Shown here: piece after piece, positions 25,027-36,779 of the stretch
How positions within the stretch are numbered: the first letter of the stretch is position 1
How the letters are laid out: every line of letters begins with the position of its first letter
Assembly (NCBI GenBank): GCA_022695795.1
Contig: MU404067.1
Location: 496,001 to 560,000 of the forward strand
Origin: Biscogniauxia marginata
Lineage: Eukaryota > Ascomycota > Sordariomycetes > Xylariales > Xylariaceae
Direction: 5' to 3'
DNA: 64,000 nucleotides
The notes under the pieces: generated by a model
The model's input: only the letters and a program-made list of their open reading frames with translations
Told to the model about the DNA's origin: nothing
Databases searched by the model: none
Position numbers and translations under genes: made by a program

Positions 25027-27226
25027 CGTGTCTTGAACCAATACTATTAAATGACTGAAGTTATTTGGCAGAGCGGAAATATATTAGTATAGACAACGCG
25101 ATGGAAAGGAATAATCACGTAATAATCGTGATTGAGGGTTCTTATTATCCTTTCATACTGATTATTCAGATTATCTAGAGTAACGGATGATGATTTTACA
25201 TCCCCTGCGCGTTTTGTTTACCTTATAAAAGGTTTGCCTATCAATGTCTTGTCTTTCTTGACCTTGGGGCTCCGTTTAATGATAGCACTGTGTGGCTGAA
25301 GTTATCACGGTTGTTCTACTATACCTGGCTTAGACACTTAGACTAATACGACCATAATCCATGCCCATCCCGAATCAACCTCTATTTATCTGGGCACAGA
25401 CGTCGCGGCGCCTTGCTTTGCCGAGGATCCGTCTAATATGATGGCCGTAAGCCGTTATAAGATGGTTAGTGGTCGCTAGCTCGATCGCAATTTATCAGTA
25501 TCATCGCCCAGCTCGTAACTCTGCAGGCTTTGTCTCCCTTCATACTGATAAGAATGTCTCCTATTGTCCTCTTTTCAAGTGCGCAAGGCATTTTGTCCTC
25601 GAATAACGGCCACAGCAGTAAATTTTTATATCTACTATAAGGCAGCACGGAAAGCCATTTTAACCAAGGACGTGGAACTGTATTAGACCGTCTCGCGTGA
25701 TAAAAGCTGCACTTACGGTACTATATAAACTCTAACTTTCGAGGCCTAGGTATCTAGATATAATGTTTGCTATTCCTAGGTAATCTGAGGTTTATGAAAT
25801 AAGGAGTGTCGTCTAAAACATTCTTTTTAGTGACATTTAAATAGTTTATTAATAAACCCAGTATCGCTTAATTATAAGCAACTAGTATCGTTACGCTGAA
25901 AGATGGTATTTCTACGATTGCTCCAGCAACGGCCCTATATAACCATGTGTGCCTTGGAAATAGGCAATGATGTGACTTTTATATAAAGACCTAGGACTAA
26001 AGATATATAGGCAATACGCCCTTTATCACGTAACCTGGCTCCCACGACCAACCTTGTACAACTACCCTTTTGCCGCTACAAGTTACCATCCTAAGTGGGG
26101 GAGTATGCATGGGTAGAGGTTTGTCATTGAAAATGATCACTCCTTGTTTGATATGTTTTTCTACATATGCTGAACAGCAAGTCATCCAGGCCCAGTGAAT
26201 TTAACAGGGTGTACTGCAGCTTCCAATCTCATAGTGGGCATGTAACCTTTCCCTACTATCCTGTTTCAAAATGGCCTTTAAATCACCAAGTCTTGAGACC
26301 AATTAATTGCAGGCTTTTATTGATTTCAAGGAAAATATGACCGTGTGGTGACGGATCACGAATATTGCCTGTGCCGAAACTACCTACCTACTAAGCCGAT
26401 GTACCTGATTTTCAGCATGTCTTCTGAATGAGAGTCCCATTACCTAAATGAGTTCCAGTCACTGGATATTGTAATTATTTGCACTGAGTGTGATACACTG
26501 TACCGTCTAGATAGCTTTATACCCTTTGAATGAGAGAGGTATCCATGAAGAATTTAACTAGCTTGCATATTATTATCAACAAAAGATGCTGTTCACAGTG
26601 AAATAAACAAGGTAGACGTTCACACATAAAACATAGCATAATATCATCTATGATAGTAATATATCCTTTGCAGAACAACATCTTCTATCGTTATAATACC
26701 ACCGCCCTAGCAGAGAGGTATGCCATGCGTTAAATCAACTAAGTGCTCTCTAAATACCCTTTTGAAATTTATTATAGTCAACCTACGTGTCCCCATGTCC
26801 TGTGATGCTTTCATTCTGGCAATCTGTAAGAATAAGATATCCCATTTGACTATGTGTAATCCTAGCCCCTTTCATCAGTTCCGCTACGAACCCATCTCGG
26901 CACTCCTTTCTTCTATCGGCCTCAGTCATGTATCTCTGTTTCCCCTTGGAGTCACCGTAATAGGCCCCTGATCGCCGGTCTATGGCCTCTAGCCCATCGT
27001 GTTACAATGACATAGATTTTGACAGAAAAGGTCATCGGCGATGGCACGAGAGGCCATTCACTCCACTGGTTGTCCATATACAATTCTTCCACCTAGAAAC
27101 CAGAAAATTCTTTCCTGATCAATCAGGGTTTTTTTTCCTCCCACCTTTCTTTCACCACCCTCCAGTCCGGACAATACTTTTGTCCTTCAACACACCCATC
27201 CCATACCTGTAGTACCTGTAAACACC
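25027..27226. other. AT-rich gene-free stretch
   Basis: About 2.2 kb with conspicuously low GC, many TA-rich words and only short frames. The composition is what repeat-induced point mutation leaves behind, but I cannot identify a parent element. The last 200 nt are the promoter and pyrimidine-rich leader of the F-box-like gene. Confidence 0.55.
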
Positions 27227-28385
27227 ATGGCGACTCTCGAGTCACTCGCTGCCGAGCTCAAGATTGAGGTCTTTGCTTTCCTCGATCTTCGCTCGGCTCT
27301 ATCCCTCGCCTGTACCAGCAAAAAGATGTACCATACCTTCCGCGGGTTTCAGAAAACGATCGCCCAGCGAAAGGCCGCCAATATGCTCTTCGACGTGTTC
27401 GGGTATACCTCAGGCGCCACTGTGAAGCTTGCTTTCATGGCTGCAGAGGCTAGACGCATCCAGAAGAAGTTCGACATCGATGCACTCCTCCACTTCCACG
27501 AGAGTTTTGAGGATGCCGAAAACGACAAGAAGGACTACATTGCGCTGATGGTCGACTTCCCCGTACTTTTCAAGGTCATCTACTGGAATGTGATGCCCGC
27601 AATCACGGCCCTCCCCATGGGAGAATACGGTCCGCGCCTGTCTCGCCAGGAGATGGGTCGAATGATTCGTGGGATCTTCGCGATTGAGGCTGTATATCAT
27701 CTCATCTGCTGCGGCCAAAGAAACCAACTGCACGTTTGGGACAGTACCTTCCGTCTTGGGGCAGAGTTTTGGTTGAAGTTCTCTCGCCACGAGGCCAAAC
27801 AGATGAGAGGGATCTTGGATGGGATATTTGCAGGTAAAATCTTTGACTGTATTTCTTTATTTTTTCTTTCTCTATTTATGGGCCCTAACTACCTTCTTAG
27901 TCAGATTCATTCCTGGACTAGCAAGCCAGCATCCTCGATCGCTTGGCTGTATCCGGCCTGACGCTCCGATCGATCTCTTGAAGGTACTGCGTAAGACGCT
28001 GAAGACAGCCCACAACGAGGCGGTACAAGCTGAACCCCATCGAGAATTCCCTTCATTCGCCCACAACGTCGCCAGAGCTGCCCATGCGGGTCAATCCATG
28101 GAGTCCTTCATACGATCGGTTCAAGACCGATTCTCGCCTTTCATCTGGATTAGATACGGCTCCCACGCTAACATGTACGTGATGGACGAGGAGCGTTATT
28201 CCCAGCTGCTGAAGAAGACGCCCGCTTGGAAGGCATCTGTGACGAAGCATGGAGGCCTGGTTATTCATTACCCTGACGCTAACCGCCCCCCGCCGGGAGG
28301 TATCACGGAGGCCTATATCGCTATGCTAAACAACGGGGACCGACTGAAGAAGGCTCTAGGGTTTGGAGAGCAGGATGGGAAATAA
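27227..28385 (+). CDS. F-box-like domain protein
   Basis: Two exons (27227-27833, 27901-28385) flank a 67-nt GTAAAA...TAG intron and join in frame to 363 residues. The N-terminal 45 residues (LAAELKIEVFAFLDLRSALS, then LACTSKKMYHTF) have the Leu-Pro-like start, paired helices and conserved hydrophobics of a degenerate F-box, although the usual Pro is missing. The rest is mostly helical and has no recognised substrate-binding repeats. Such proteins can act as SCF ubiquitin-ligase adaptors, and Pezizomycotina carry large, rapidly evolving families of them. Function as an SCF adaptor is inference. Confidence 0.75.
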
Positions 28386-28869
28386 AACATTTTGCTGGTA
28401 GTTTCCTCTAGCGGCCGGTCCATATTATGGAATCGGAGGCTGAGCAAGCACATCACTTCTCCGGGCTCTACAACTTCGTTTCTGTATGCGAAATTTCGTA
28501 GCCTAGACTAGGTAATCCTGACGACACGAATAAACACATTGCCAGAAATATAGCTATAAGTATATATTAGGCGTTGCAGTGTGAAAGAACGACAGATATC
28601 ATCGATGTAGGTGCGTGCTACCCGAGAGAACAAAGTATCGATCTACATGGGAAAAGCACACTAATTAGCTCTGCGTTATTGATCCGAGGAAGGTAAGTTC
28701 CATGTTCGACATCGATCTTCATGACTGGAGGTACAATATGACCGTCGCCGGGGGAGGTTAGCCATACCCGCTTCTCACACAACTGTGTAGTCGCTATTAA
28801 TAGCAGTAGTAGTAGTAGCATTCTGATAAGACCACCAACAAGATCACGTCGTTCAAGACTACCGTTCCG
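28386..28869. other. Spacer, no gene seen
   Basis: 3' flank of the F-box-like gene followed by about 300 nt that may be the degraded 5' part of the GH78 relic. I could not read a GH78-like frame here. Confidence 0.5.
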
Positions 28870-30190
28870 TCCTAGTTGACGGGGCTAAGAGAGATCGCTT
28901 GGTTTGGGCGGGAGACACGTCGATATCCGGCACGTCCCTGTTTGTCGCGACTGGAAGCGCCATTGATTCTTTGCTTGACCTTCAAGCATCCGATGGCCAG
29001 ATTCCGTACGCGGATATCCCTTTTTAGCAGCACAATGCGGGCATCTGGAGCTATACCTACCACCTCCACGCGCTGAACGGCGTCTTCGACTACTATCTCC
29101 TCACGAGAGGTGAGGGGTATATCGAACCGGTGTGTAATAGATATACGTTGGGCATGGAGTAGGCTATTGGGTTCATCGACTCGTCCGAGCTGGCCTACAT
29201 CAACAGTACGAGCGATCGGCTGCGTGACGGCATGGTCGGTCATAACGTCGAGGTAAGTCTTAAGCCCGATCTCTACATGTCATCCCCCCGAAGTCTCTCC
29301 TCGTTCAAACTTTGCAACGGCAGGCAAACTCGATACTATATCCCATACTCAACAACGGTGCCATCTTCGCCCTCAGAATTGGCGACAACAGCTCACGCGA
29401 CCGTCCCGACCCCAGATGCCGTGAACGCGAGGTTGTGGAGATCACGCGCGGTCCTGGTACCGAGACAACGGCGAGCCAGCGGGAGCCCATGGCACAGCGA
29501 CGTCGATCCGCTCGCGTCCGGCTTCGAGCTCCGAGCCCACTATCTCGCGGGCCATCCCCGGGCGCGCGATCGAGCTGGAGTTCATGTATGACGCGTCACG
29601 TCCCAATCTCTCTAAATCTCCGCCTCTCCCCCCACCCCCCCCCCCTTTTTTTTTCTTCTTTTCTCCCCCATCAGGATGGGGTCTTTCCGCACCGAATCAT
29701 CTTCCAGGACAAAACAACCTTGATTAAATATAACTATTAGGCACTCAATCAGTCGCTAACGCAGACACCATCAGGTGGGCTGATTTCATGCACCTTGGCC
29801 GGCGCACGATGCGCAGCACCTTCGTCGAGGGGTACTCGACGGACGGGCGCGGGCGGCTGGACGTAGGCCGTGGAGCCCCGTACCGGCCCCGTATGCAGGG
29901 CGGATGCCGACTACTCGACCCCGTGGGGCCGGTTCCCGAGTTCGTGGGCCACGAGGACGGGGAATTGCCATTAGACCGCGGGGCCAGCCGGGGATATCGA
30001 GACCCCGGAGGATACGAGCGGGCAGGCGATGCCGCCGGTGCCCGCAAATTCTACCTTGTTGCTTCGCAGCCGGTTGGACCGTTGATGTGCGCGACAAGGA
30101 GAGCGTTTCGCTTCCCCCGTCTGGAGGATCGAATAGCTTTAGGTTCAACGTGGTGACACATATTGCAGGGGAAATCAGTCAAAATGCTGT
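28870..30190 (+). pseudogene. Decayed GH78 alpha-L-rhamnosidase
   Basis: Fragments of a GH78 catalytic domain can be read in order on the plus strand. One continuous frame from about 28915 contains ASDGQIPYADIPF, an in-frame TAG at 29025-29027, GIWSYTYHLHALNGVFDYYL, a second TAG at 29160-29162, then GFIDSSELAYINSTSDRLRD and GHNVE. A plausible intron (29253-29323) then leads to ANSILYPILNNGAIFALRIGD. After that the homology slips between frames (AVNARLW, WYRDNGEP, FELRAHYLAG, MRSTFVEGYSTDG). GQIPYA, the Asp/Glu-containing GHN-E-AN segment, YRDN and FVEGYS-DG fit the family, which cleaves rhamnose from plant polysaccharides and glycosides. Both stops can arise from CAG or TGG by a single C-to-T change on one strand. 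With several frameshifts the gene cannot be functional. Confidence 0.68.
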
Positions 30191-31119
30191 ATACGGATCA
30201 TCCTTAGTGATGATATCGCGCCGAAGGCTCGTGGATGCTCCATGATCGAAAAAAAAAGTCTAGGAAAGATCAGTCGCACCATGTAGCTGTCCGACGCAAT
30301 GGGGTACGTCCAAAGCAATCCAGCTCGTCTAGATCAATAGGATTTAGGAGCAGATCCTTCTTTAATCCTACGTGATTTGAATGGTAAACAGCCTAGTGAG
30401 TCAACCCGGAATTTGATATACTTGGGACGAAACCAGGATCAATAGGTCTTCCAGGTCCGATGGGCCTGTCAGTCTGGAGACACTTCACCAGGGCAACATT
30501 AACAACTGATCTGGACGTGCTTTAGATATGTCTCGGGTTACCTGCTCCTTATTCGAATTGCTAAAGCACATGTCACCAACACAAACGACTACAAAGGCAA
30601 ACATGTAACGCTTTCCCGTCCTCAGACTAAACAGGGTATCTAAGCGTGCAGTCAATATGTATAAGTACCACAGATGACACCGTATTCTCGATAATCGCTG
30701 GAGAAAGGGTTGACGGGATTTGAACCACATTCGAATCTTCGTTCATATACCCTGTCGTACAGACGACACTGGCCTCTGAGAGCATCTTAGAGCCGACGAA
30801 GTGAAGAAATCTCGCCGGGTTCATAATAGTGGACTTGGCTGGCGACAAGGAACGAACCACGCCCTTGGCGCTATAAGCCTATCTCGTCTAACTCAGTTAG
30901 CATGAATAGGTAAGTTGAGATACGAGAGCGAAAGCGTAAACTGGTCATATCATACCTTTGGAGTGACCCCAGTATACCCCCAATCATACCTCCTCATCAC
31001 ACCTCCTTATCATGTCCCGAATGGCCTAATGTACCTTCGGCAGCGACTGTGACTCTAACGCGGAGACATATAAAACAACAATCCACAGAATCCCACACCA
31101 CCAAGTTCTAAATCCCCGA
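30191..31119. other. Intergenic, no gene seen
   Basis: Spacer between the GH78 relic and the methyltransferase gene. It has no recognisable gene; a tRNA-like GGTTCAAATCCC word on the minus strand near 30715 lacks the rest of a tRNA. Confidence 0.6.
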
Positions 31120-32505
31120 CTAACCGGCACTCCCCCCGCCCTTCTCAAGCAAGTAGATCTCCACGACCTCGTCCCCCCCGCCCACGCCCGGCAGGGGTAT
31201 GGCCCTCCACAGGCGACAGCGCCAGGCCTCCGCGTCCAGCAGCCCGAACAGGGCCCCCTCGGACTCGTGTCTAGGCTTCGTGGCCAGGAGCACGGTCGAC
31301 CTGAAGCCGCCTTCTTTCCCGTCGTCGGTATCATCATCATCATCATCATCACGGACGCCGTGATGCTTCGCGGCGGCGGCGGCAGAACGAGAAGAGGCGC
31401 GATGCAAGGCGCTCAGCGTGCCCACGAGCGCGGGCAGCGAGTCCGCGTTATACGTGCAGTCGCTCATTACGACGAGGTCCCACGCCGCGTCCGCGGCGAG
31501 GGGGCCGAGGCGCCCGCGCCGGCCCTCGTCCCAGTCGAGGTTCTCGTAGCGGAGCGCCGTCGTCCGCCGTGTCCGCGCCAGCGCAGCGTCGGCGCGGGCG
31601 ATGTTCGCCCTCGCGCGCTCCTCGGCCTCAGGCAGGTCCGTGAGCAGGACCGTCGTCCCGCCGACCCCCGGGGTAATCGCATCGGTGTCGGCGTCGGCGT
31701 TGGCGGTCCTCTCGAGGGCCGCGGCGACGCTGATGCCCAAGATGCCGACGCCGCAGCCCAGCTCGAGCACATTGTTGACGGCGTCGCGGCCCCTCGGCCG
31801 CAGCACTTCGTCGCGGATCTCGCCCGCCAGGAACGCCGACGCCGTCGCGACGCCCGCGTCCCACACGTGCCGCGCTATGCTCTCGCCCACGTCCTCCTCG
31901 AAGTGCAGGTCGACGTGATCCTCCTCCTCCTCCTCCTCCTCCTCCTCCTCCTCCTCCTCCTTCTCCTCCTCCTCCTTCTCCTCCTCCCCCCCACCGCCCT
32001 CTGACAGCCCATCATCGCGCTGGTGGTTGTGATTCCGGGGGCCATCGAACCGCAGCGTCAGCGTCCGCAGCGAGACCGGCGCGCCCGCGGGTCCCCGCAT
32101 CTCCACCGCGACGGGCACGATCGACCCCGGCACGATCGACCCCGGCCCCGGCGCGGGACACACGCGCACGGTGAACCGGGGCGGGAGGAGGAGCTCCGGC
32201 CTCGCGAGGCGCGCGCGCAGCTCGAGCACCCGGAGGCCGGCGGGCCAGCGGGAGCGGCAGTCGAGCAGGAGGGGGGACGCGGACCCGTCAAGGTCATCGC
32301 GCGCCGCGACGACGACCAGGTCCACGGCGGAGCCGTCGGGCGGGCACAGGAAGGAGTCGCCTAGGTCGGTGGTGATGGTGACGAGGAGCGAGATGAAGGC
32401 GCCGCCCCCCGTTTTTCCTGCCCTGCGGTTGTTAGAAGAAGAAGAGGAGGAGGAGGAAGAAACACCCTCGATTCGGGCGGGACGCAGGAGTCGGATGTAA
32501 TGCAT
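31120..32505 (-). CDS. METTL21-type (Methyltransf_16) protein methyltransferase
   Basis: An intronless frame of 461 residues. The C-terminal half is a class I SAM methyltransferase: HVWDAGVATASAFL at about 213-226, the SAM-binding motif NNVLELGCGVGILGI at 244-258, the acidic-loop motif TVLLTDLPEAEERARANI at 285-302, and WDLVVMSDCTYNADSLP at 342-358, the position of the (D/E)xxY/F-type motif in lysine methyltransferases. Yeast and human relatives methylate lysines in chaperones and translation factors; the substrate here is unknown. The N-terminal half is fungus-specific, with a poly-Ser run (16-24). A nearly pure Glu tract (about 174-195) is encoded by a CTC/CTT microsatellite, and a poly-Asp run follows later. 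The gene is very GC-rich. The ATG at 32505 is the first in frame. Confidence 0.88.
   Translation of the reverse strand: MHYIRLLRPARIEGVSSSSSSSSSNNRRAGKTGGGAFISLLVTITTDLGDSFLCPPDGSAVDLVVVAARDDLDGSASPLLLDCRSRWPAGLRVLELRARLARPELLLPPRFTVRVCPAPGPGSIVPGSIVPVAVEMRGPAGAPVSLRTLTLRFDGPRNHNHQRDDGLSEGGGGEEEKEEEEKEEEEEEEEEEEEEDHVDLHFEEDVGESIARHVWDAGVATASAFLAGEIRDEVLRPRGRDAVNNVLELGCGVGILGISVAAALERTANADADTDAITPGVGGTTVLLTDLPEAEERARANIARADAALARTRRTTALRYENLDWDEGRRGRLGPLAADAAWDLVVMSDCTYNADSLPALVGTLSALHRASSRSAAAAAKHHGVRDDDDDDDTDDGKEGGFRSTVLLATKPRHESEGALFGLLDAEAWRCRLWRAIPLPGVGGGDEVVEIYLLEKGGGSAG
31918..31990 (-). repeat. GAG/GAA microsatellite inside the methyltransferase gene
   Basis: About 24 consecutive GAG or GAA codons (CTC/TTC on the plus strand) encode the Glu tract. 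Its length is expected to vary between strains. Confidence 0.92.
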
Positions 32506-34992
32506 GTCGGGCGGTAACCGTCGCTGTCGGATACCATCGGAAACTTTTCTTTCCGTTTTTTTTCTTCTCCTTGGGGTCCGATTCGGGGGAGGATTATATG
32601 ATAAGTAGGTAATTTTGACGGGGCCAACGATAGCACAATAGGAGTGCAGACAGCGGTAGGTGCCTACGAGGTACTTAACTAATCAGGGTTGTCTATAGTT
32701 AAACTCTACTTTACATGCATTTAACTTGGGGACTCAACGTTGCTGCAATTACATCTGCAGCGCTGCGGCATATGTTGTTACTTTGGTTTATAGCAAACTC
32801 GCATATAAGCGGTTTTCCATGTAAGTGTTTAATAGTTTAATTTGTAATCTTTATATAGCGATAGCTTATTAACGACATAAAATAGTTATAAGTACCTAGG
32901 TACATGTAATTAACGGGATTATCTTATAAGCAACCTTCGAATTTCAATGTTTTTTCAAGGCGTGCCCCTTCGTAGGAACCTTAGTTAGTACCTACGTCAG
33001 TATCCATGTGTGTACCTTATGCATAGCTACATATGTAGCTATGAAAATGTACCTCTTCGCAAGGTTATGTACCTATGTACTTCGTACTTACACATCTCAT
33101 CTCACCTCACTTCTGACCTGCATACCCGCCCGCCCGCCTCTAGGCAGAGCCCCCTAATCCCGACGGATCTGTTCATGTACATACATCGAGCCTAGACTAC
33201 CTACTTGCCTACATGTATATACATACATACCTATTGTATTGCAGTCATACAAGGCAGTCATCATTATAGGTACCTACTGGCGCTGTAATGTCCATCCAAG
33301 CCCCCATCCTACCTACCTAGGTACATATCCAATCCCTCCGATAACGCAATTCCCACCTGGAATTTCGTGGGGTAAAGGAATGCGAAAGTCAGCATCCAGA
33401 CCCTACCTAATCCGTACATTGTATCTAGCAACACAGCAGGGTATACCTACCTAGGTACCTATGCATACATGTACCTTAGGTATGTATGTACCTTACTGGG
33501 CGCTAGCGTACGATAATAACCCGCTACATGTGCCCTGTGTGCTCTTATCTAGATAAGCAAGCAGATGCGAAGGTGGGGTGTCTACCACCGCTTACTTGAT
33601 TGATTATGCTTGATTTACACTAAAATGCTATCATACCGTGCGAGTAAGCAACCACCACTCAATTTGGTTTATTATTTTTATTTATAAAAAGCCACTACCC
33701 ACTCTCGTCTCCTATGGTTTTATCCGCCTTCACAAGTTGCCACCATATCTGGACTAAACTAGGTGCCTATATACATCAATACTATGGTAAGTAAGGAGAG
33801 AAAAGGGGCGAAGAGTTGAAGAAAGAAAATTATAAAATATGGGTTTGTTGCCAACACATCTTGACTCATCTCGTTTCGATTTTTCCCTCTTTGCTTCTCC
33901 CCGATTGTCAATCTTTTCCGTGGCAAAATAAAAAGACGGTGTTGGGCGCGCAAAAAGTATGGGGATGTTGGGTTTCAATTCGGTTCCTGTTCGCTGTTTG
34001 TTGCGGCCAAGCGCGACTGATATCTCCGTCATAGATAAACGACATGAATTTCTACAATCCACATTCCAGCTGGGTGTCGACGGGTGGCTTGTACACGTGG
34101 TGTTGGTTTTTGCCTTGGTTGAGCTCTCCATGTGGCGTGTCTCGAGGAATGTCTTACCAGGATAGGGGCCATTCTCATCGCCACTAGTAAAACACCCCGA
34201 CTCTTAGTCTGGGGACGGAAACTCACCTATGAGGTGGGGCCATGTTGTTGGATGCCTTCTCTGTCGGCTTCGTGTTGGATATTGATTGCCCTAATCGACG
34301 AGTGCATGAAGTAGTACGTACGCAGAATGAGCCGCCCGGGGAACGAGTTCATCTCCATCTCCATCTCGCAGCTGTGAGAAATCATAAGAATGTTGACTGG
34401 GTTCTCGATTACCTATGATCTGATGGGAGATGGGACAATGAACCCCTATGTAACAACTCTGAAACTCATCGCAGAGACAGGAATAATAAGATAAAATAAG
34501 AGAGAATGCCTGCTGCAATAAACTCCGCCGAGGTACCCTCGCTAATACATTCCCGGGGTAATACCAACGCCACCAATCCTGACCGATAAAGCTGGGGAGA
34601 GAAAAATGTAATGATATAGGGGGTACTTTCGTGATGCCACGAGAACTCCGGGATGCCTCTGTGCCGAGCCCTTCCCTCTGCAGCGTACCGATGATATCGA
34701 TTCCATGAAGTCGTGCATTGCGTCAAATGTCTTAGAATGCCAGGTCCTCCTATCCACACCGTGCTGTAGGAAATATCGAGACCACTATCCACAGTCCCAT
34801 AGTCCGAATCCAGACGCCGTAGTATTGCGAAAATGGTAAGTTATTCTTGCGAAGGCTTGAGCAGATCTATGAAGAAAAAGGTATGGCAGTGGGTCGGACC
34901 ACTGCATCCGGGATCATGATGCCTGGCCCCCAAACCCAAGCCGGCCGACTGCTTCGGAGAGGGGTCGAGCGGGGGGGTGCAAGGCAGGGCCG
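32506..34992. other. Intergenic, motif-rich spacer, no gene seen
   Basis: Methyltransferase promoter followed by AT-rich DNA with dense TACCTA / GTACCTAGGTAC motif copies (32640-33490). Frames at 33754-34318 and 34466-34792 have no coding signature I recognise. Confidence 0.55.
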
Positions 34993-35566
34993 TTACGGCA
35001 GCATCCTCTTGATCTCCTCGTCGCTGAGCCGGATCTCATGGACTGGCTCTCGTCGGTTCTCTAGTGGTACGTAATCGCAGTCGACGTAGGAAGGCAGGAA
35101 GATCTCGGGATTCCACGCAAAGCCTTGGCTGGAGGCGAGATATGAGATCTGCCCAGTCGCCACCGGTTAGCAGGATGACACGATTGGCGGTGGGGGGGGG
35201 CAACGTTGCTCACCAAACGAGGCGGGCCGTCAGGGTCCCCAATGTTGATGACGGTACACTCGTCTTTGCAGAAGGCCGAGCCTAAGGTCCCAGGTAAGTC
35301 TTATGAGTCAAAGCAAGGAGGTAGACACGCCGTCAGACAGCGACGACTGTGGCCTATGTACGCGAGTAGTACATACTTAGCAAGCTAGGTCGTCGCTGGT
35401 GTGCCGTCTTAGACTTGAGAGAGGAGCGGCTCGGCGATGTAGTGTTGGATGCTGGTGTCTGGGGAGAGCTCGAGTACGACGACGAAGAGCTGTTGGCATC
35501 CTTCGGGGATTGCTCATATGCAGTGGCCGCGGACCGGGATGCCGGAATGGCAATAGTCGACGACAT
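34993..35566 (-). CDS. Small conserved fungal protein, 137 residues
   Basis: Three short exons (35566-35377, 35281-35214, 35148-34993), with GTATGT and GTGAGC donors, join in frame. The N-terminal half is Ser/Pro-rich and disordered (SPKDANSSSSSYSSSP). The C-terminal half is compact and looks constrained: RRPSLLSSAFCKDECTVINI, GDPDGPPRLISYLASSQGFA, WNPEIFLPSYVDCDYVPLEN, then RREPVHEIRLSDEEIKRMLP. Clean splice phases and strong amino-acid character of the last two exons argue that it is a real gene. I do not recognise a family with known function. A start at 35662 would add 32 hydrophobic residues (MICLSFSFFFP...), but the Ser-rich start at 35566 is more likely. Confidence 0.78.
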
Positions 35567-36779
35567 GTTCGACGATAAGATGCGGCTCGACGAGGCTCGG
35601 GTTAAGATGGTACAAGGTGCAACAAATGCAGGAAAGAAGAAAGAAAAAGAGAGACAAATCACCGCGCCTAAGGCTGTAGAGAGGCGCCGACGCAGTAGAA
35701 CAACGATACGATATGGTTTGTGGAGGTAAAACGCCAGAGATGAGACCGAATGGTCGACGACTAGAAGGAAATAGACAGGGCGGGAGGAGAGAAATAGAGG
35801 CTTCTCACCCGGCGTACGAACGTGGTAGGAAATTATGTTTTGTGAAGTGTTACACTTTTGATTTTGATTTTATTTGAGAGGTTGAAGAAAGAAACGAAGG
35901 CTCAGGTCAGGTGCAGGTTGCAGATGCAGGAGAGGGGACCACGGCTCAAGGTTGGAGTTATTAGTAGGTACTCCGTACAGTTGCAACCCACTGAGGCCGA
36001 CGTTGACTGTAGTGGACACTGTGGGGTGGTGTGTATGTAGGCAGTACATGATGTAGGTAAGGGGTGTGCTTAACACGTATTAGTCAGGAGTACCGTACGT
36101 ACCTAGTAGCCTCGAGGCGGGATCTGACTATGTACAGCGCTGAGTGGTGGGTACCTAGGTAAGACCTAACGATACTAAGTACCTACCTGTGGTGTAGATA
36201 GTTTACCTACCGTTGTTGTGAAGTATGCCTCGAATCTCTACCTAGGTACCTATCGAATAGCGAATGCCAGCCGGGCGATGCCGGAGGTGACATCCCCGGT
36301 GGATTGGACCCCAATTACATCTTTTGCTGCAGAAGAGGTTGGCGGGCTGGGTCTAGCGGGGGTGTCGCCTTGGGTTTCTAGGCGTCTAAGAGCCAATCAT
36401 TATCGACAACGGCTTGCTACCTAACTAGGTAGGTACATTCTCCAATTTGAATTGGCCTGTGGTTCGTGCCGATGACCGACCGGAAAATTAGTTAAACCTA
36501 GTTTACTCATTAATCCCGAATTGGATTAGCCTGGCCAAGACAATCAAGGCTGCAAGGCTGGCGTCTGCACTTCGCAGCTGTACCCACCGCATCCAAGCTA
36601 CAAACAACTCTAATCACCGTTAGTACCTCCATTCTCCAACCTTCCATCATCAATCAATCCATCATCCACCACTACGAAACGACGACTGAAGGTGCGTTCA
36701 GACGAGACGGCATTCTTCGGAATATACACGCATATTTCCTCCCATTCCCCAGAGCAAATAGCCGGCACAACAAACGAAC
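35567..36779. other. Divergent promoter region, no gene seen
   Basis: Shared 5' region of the small conserved protein (leftward) and Rpt3 (rightward). ACCTAGGT motif copies occur at 36147-36250 and near 36423. The last 200 nt before 36780 are the C-rich leader of the Rpt3 mRNA. Confidence 0.6.

Noticed and set aside
30700..30790. tRNA-like GGTTCAAATCCC word on the minus strand
   Set aside because: The T stem does not pair, and no cloverleaf can be formed with the flanking sequence.
31267..32004. 245-codon plus-strand frame opposite the methyltransferase
   Set aside because: It arises from the GC-rich antisense strand and ends in the Leu run made by the microsatellite; the minus-strand frame has clear SAM motifs.
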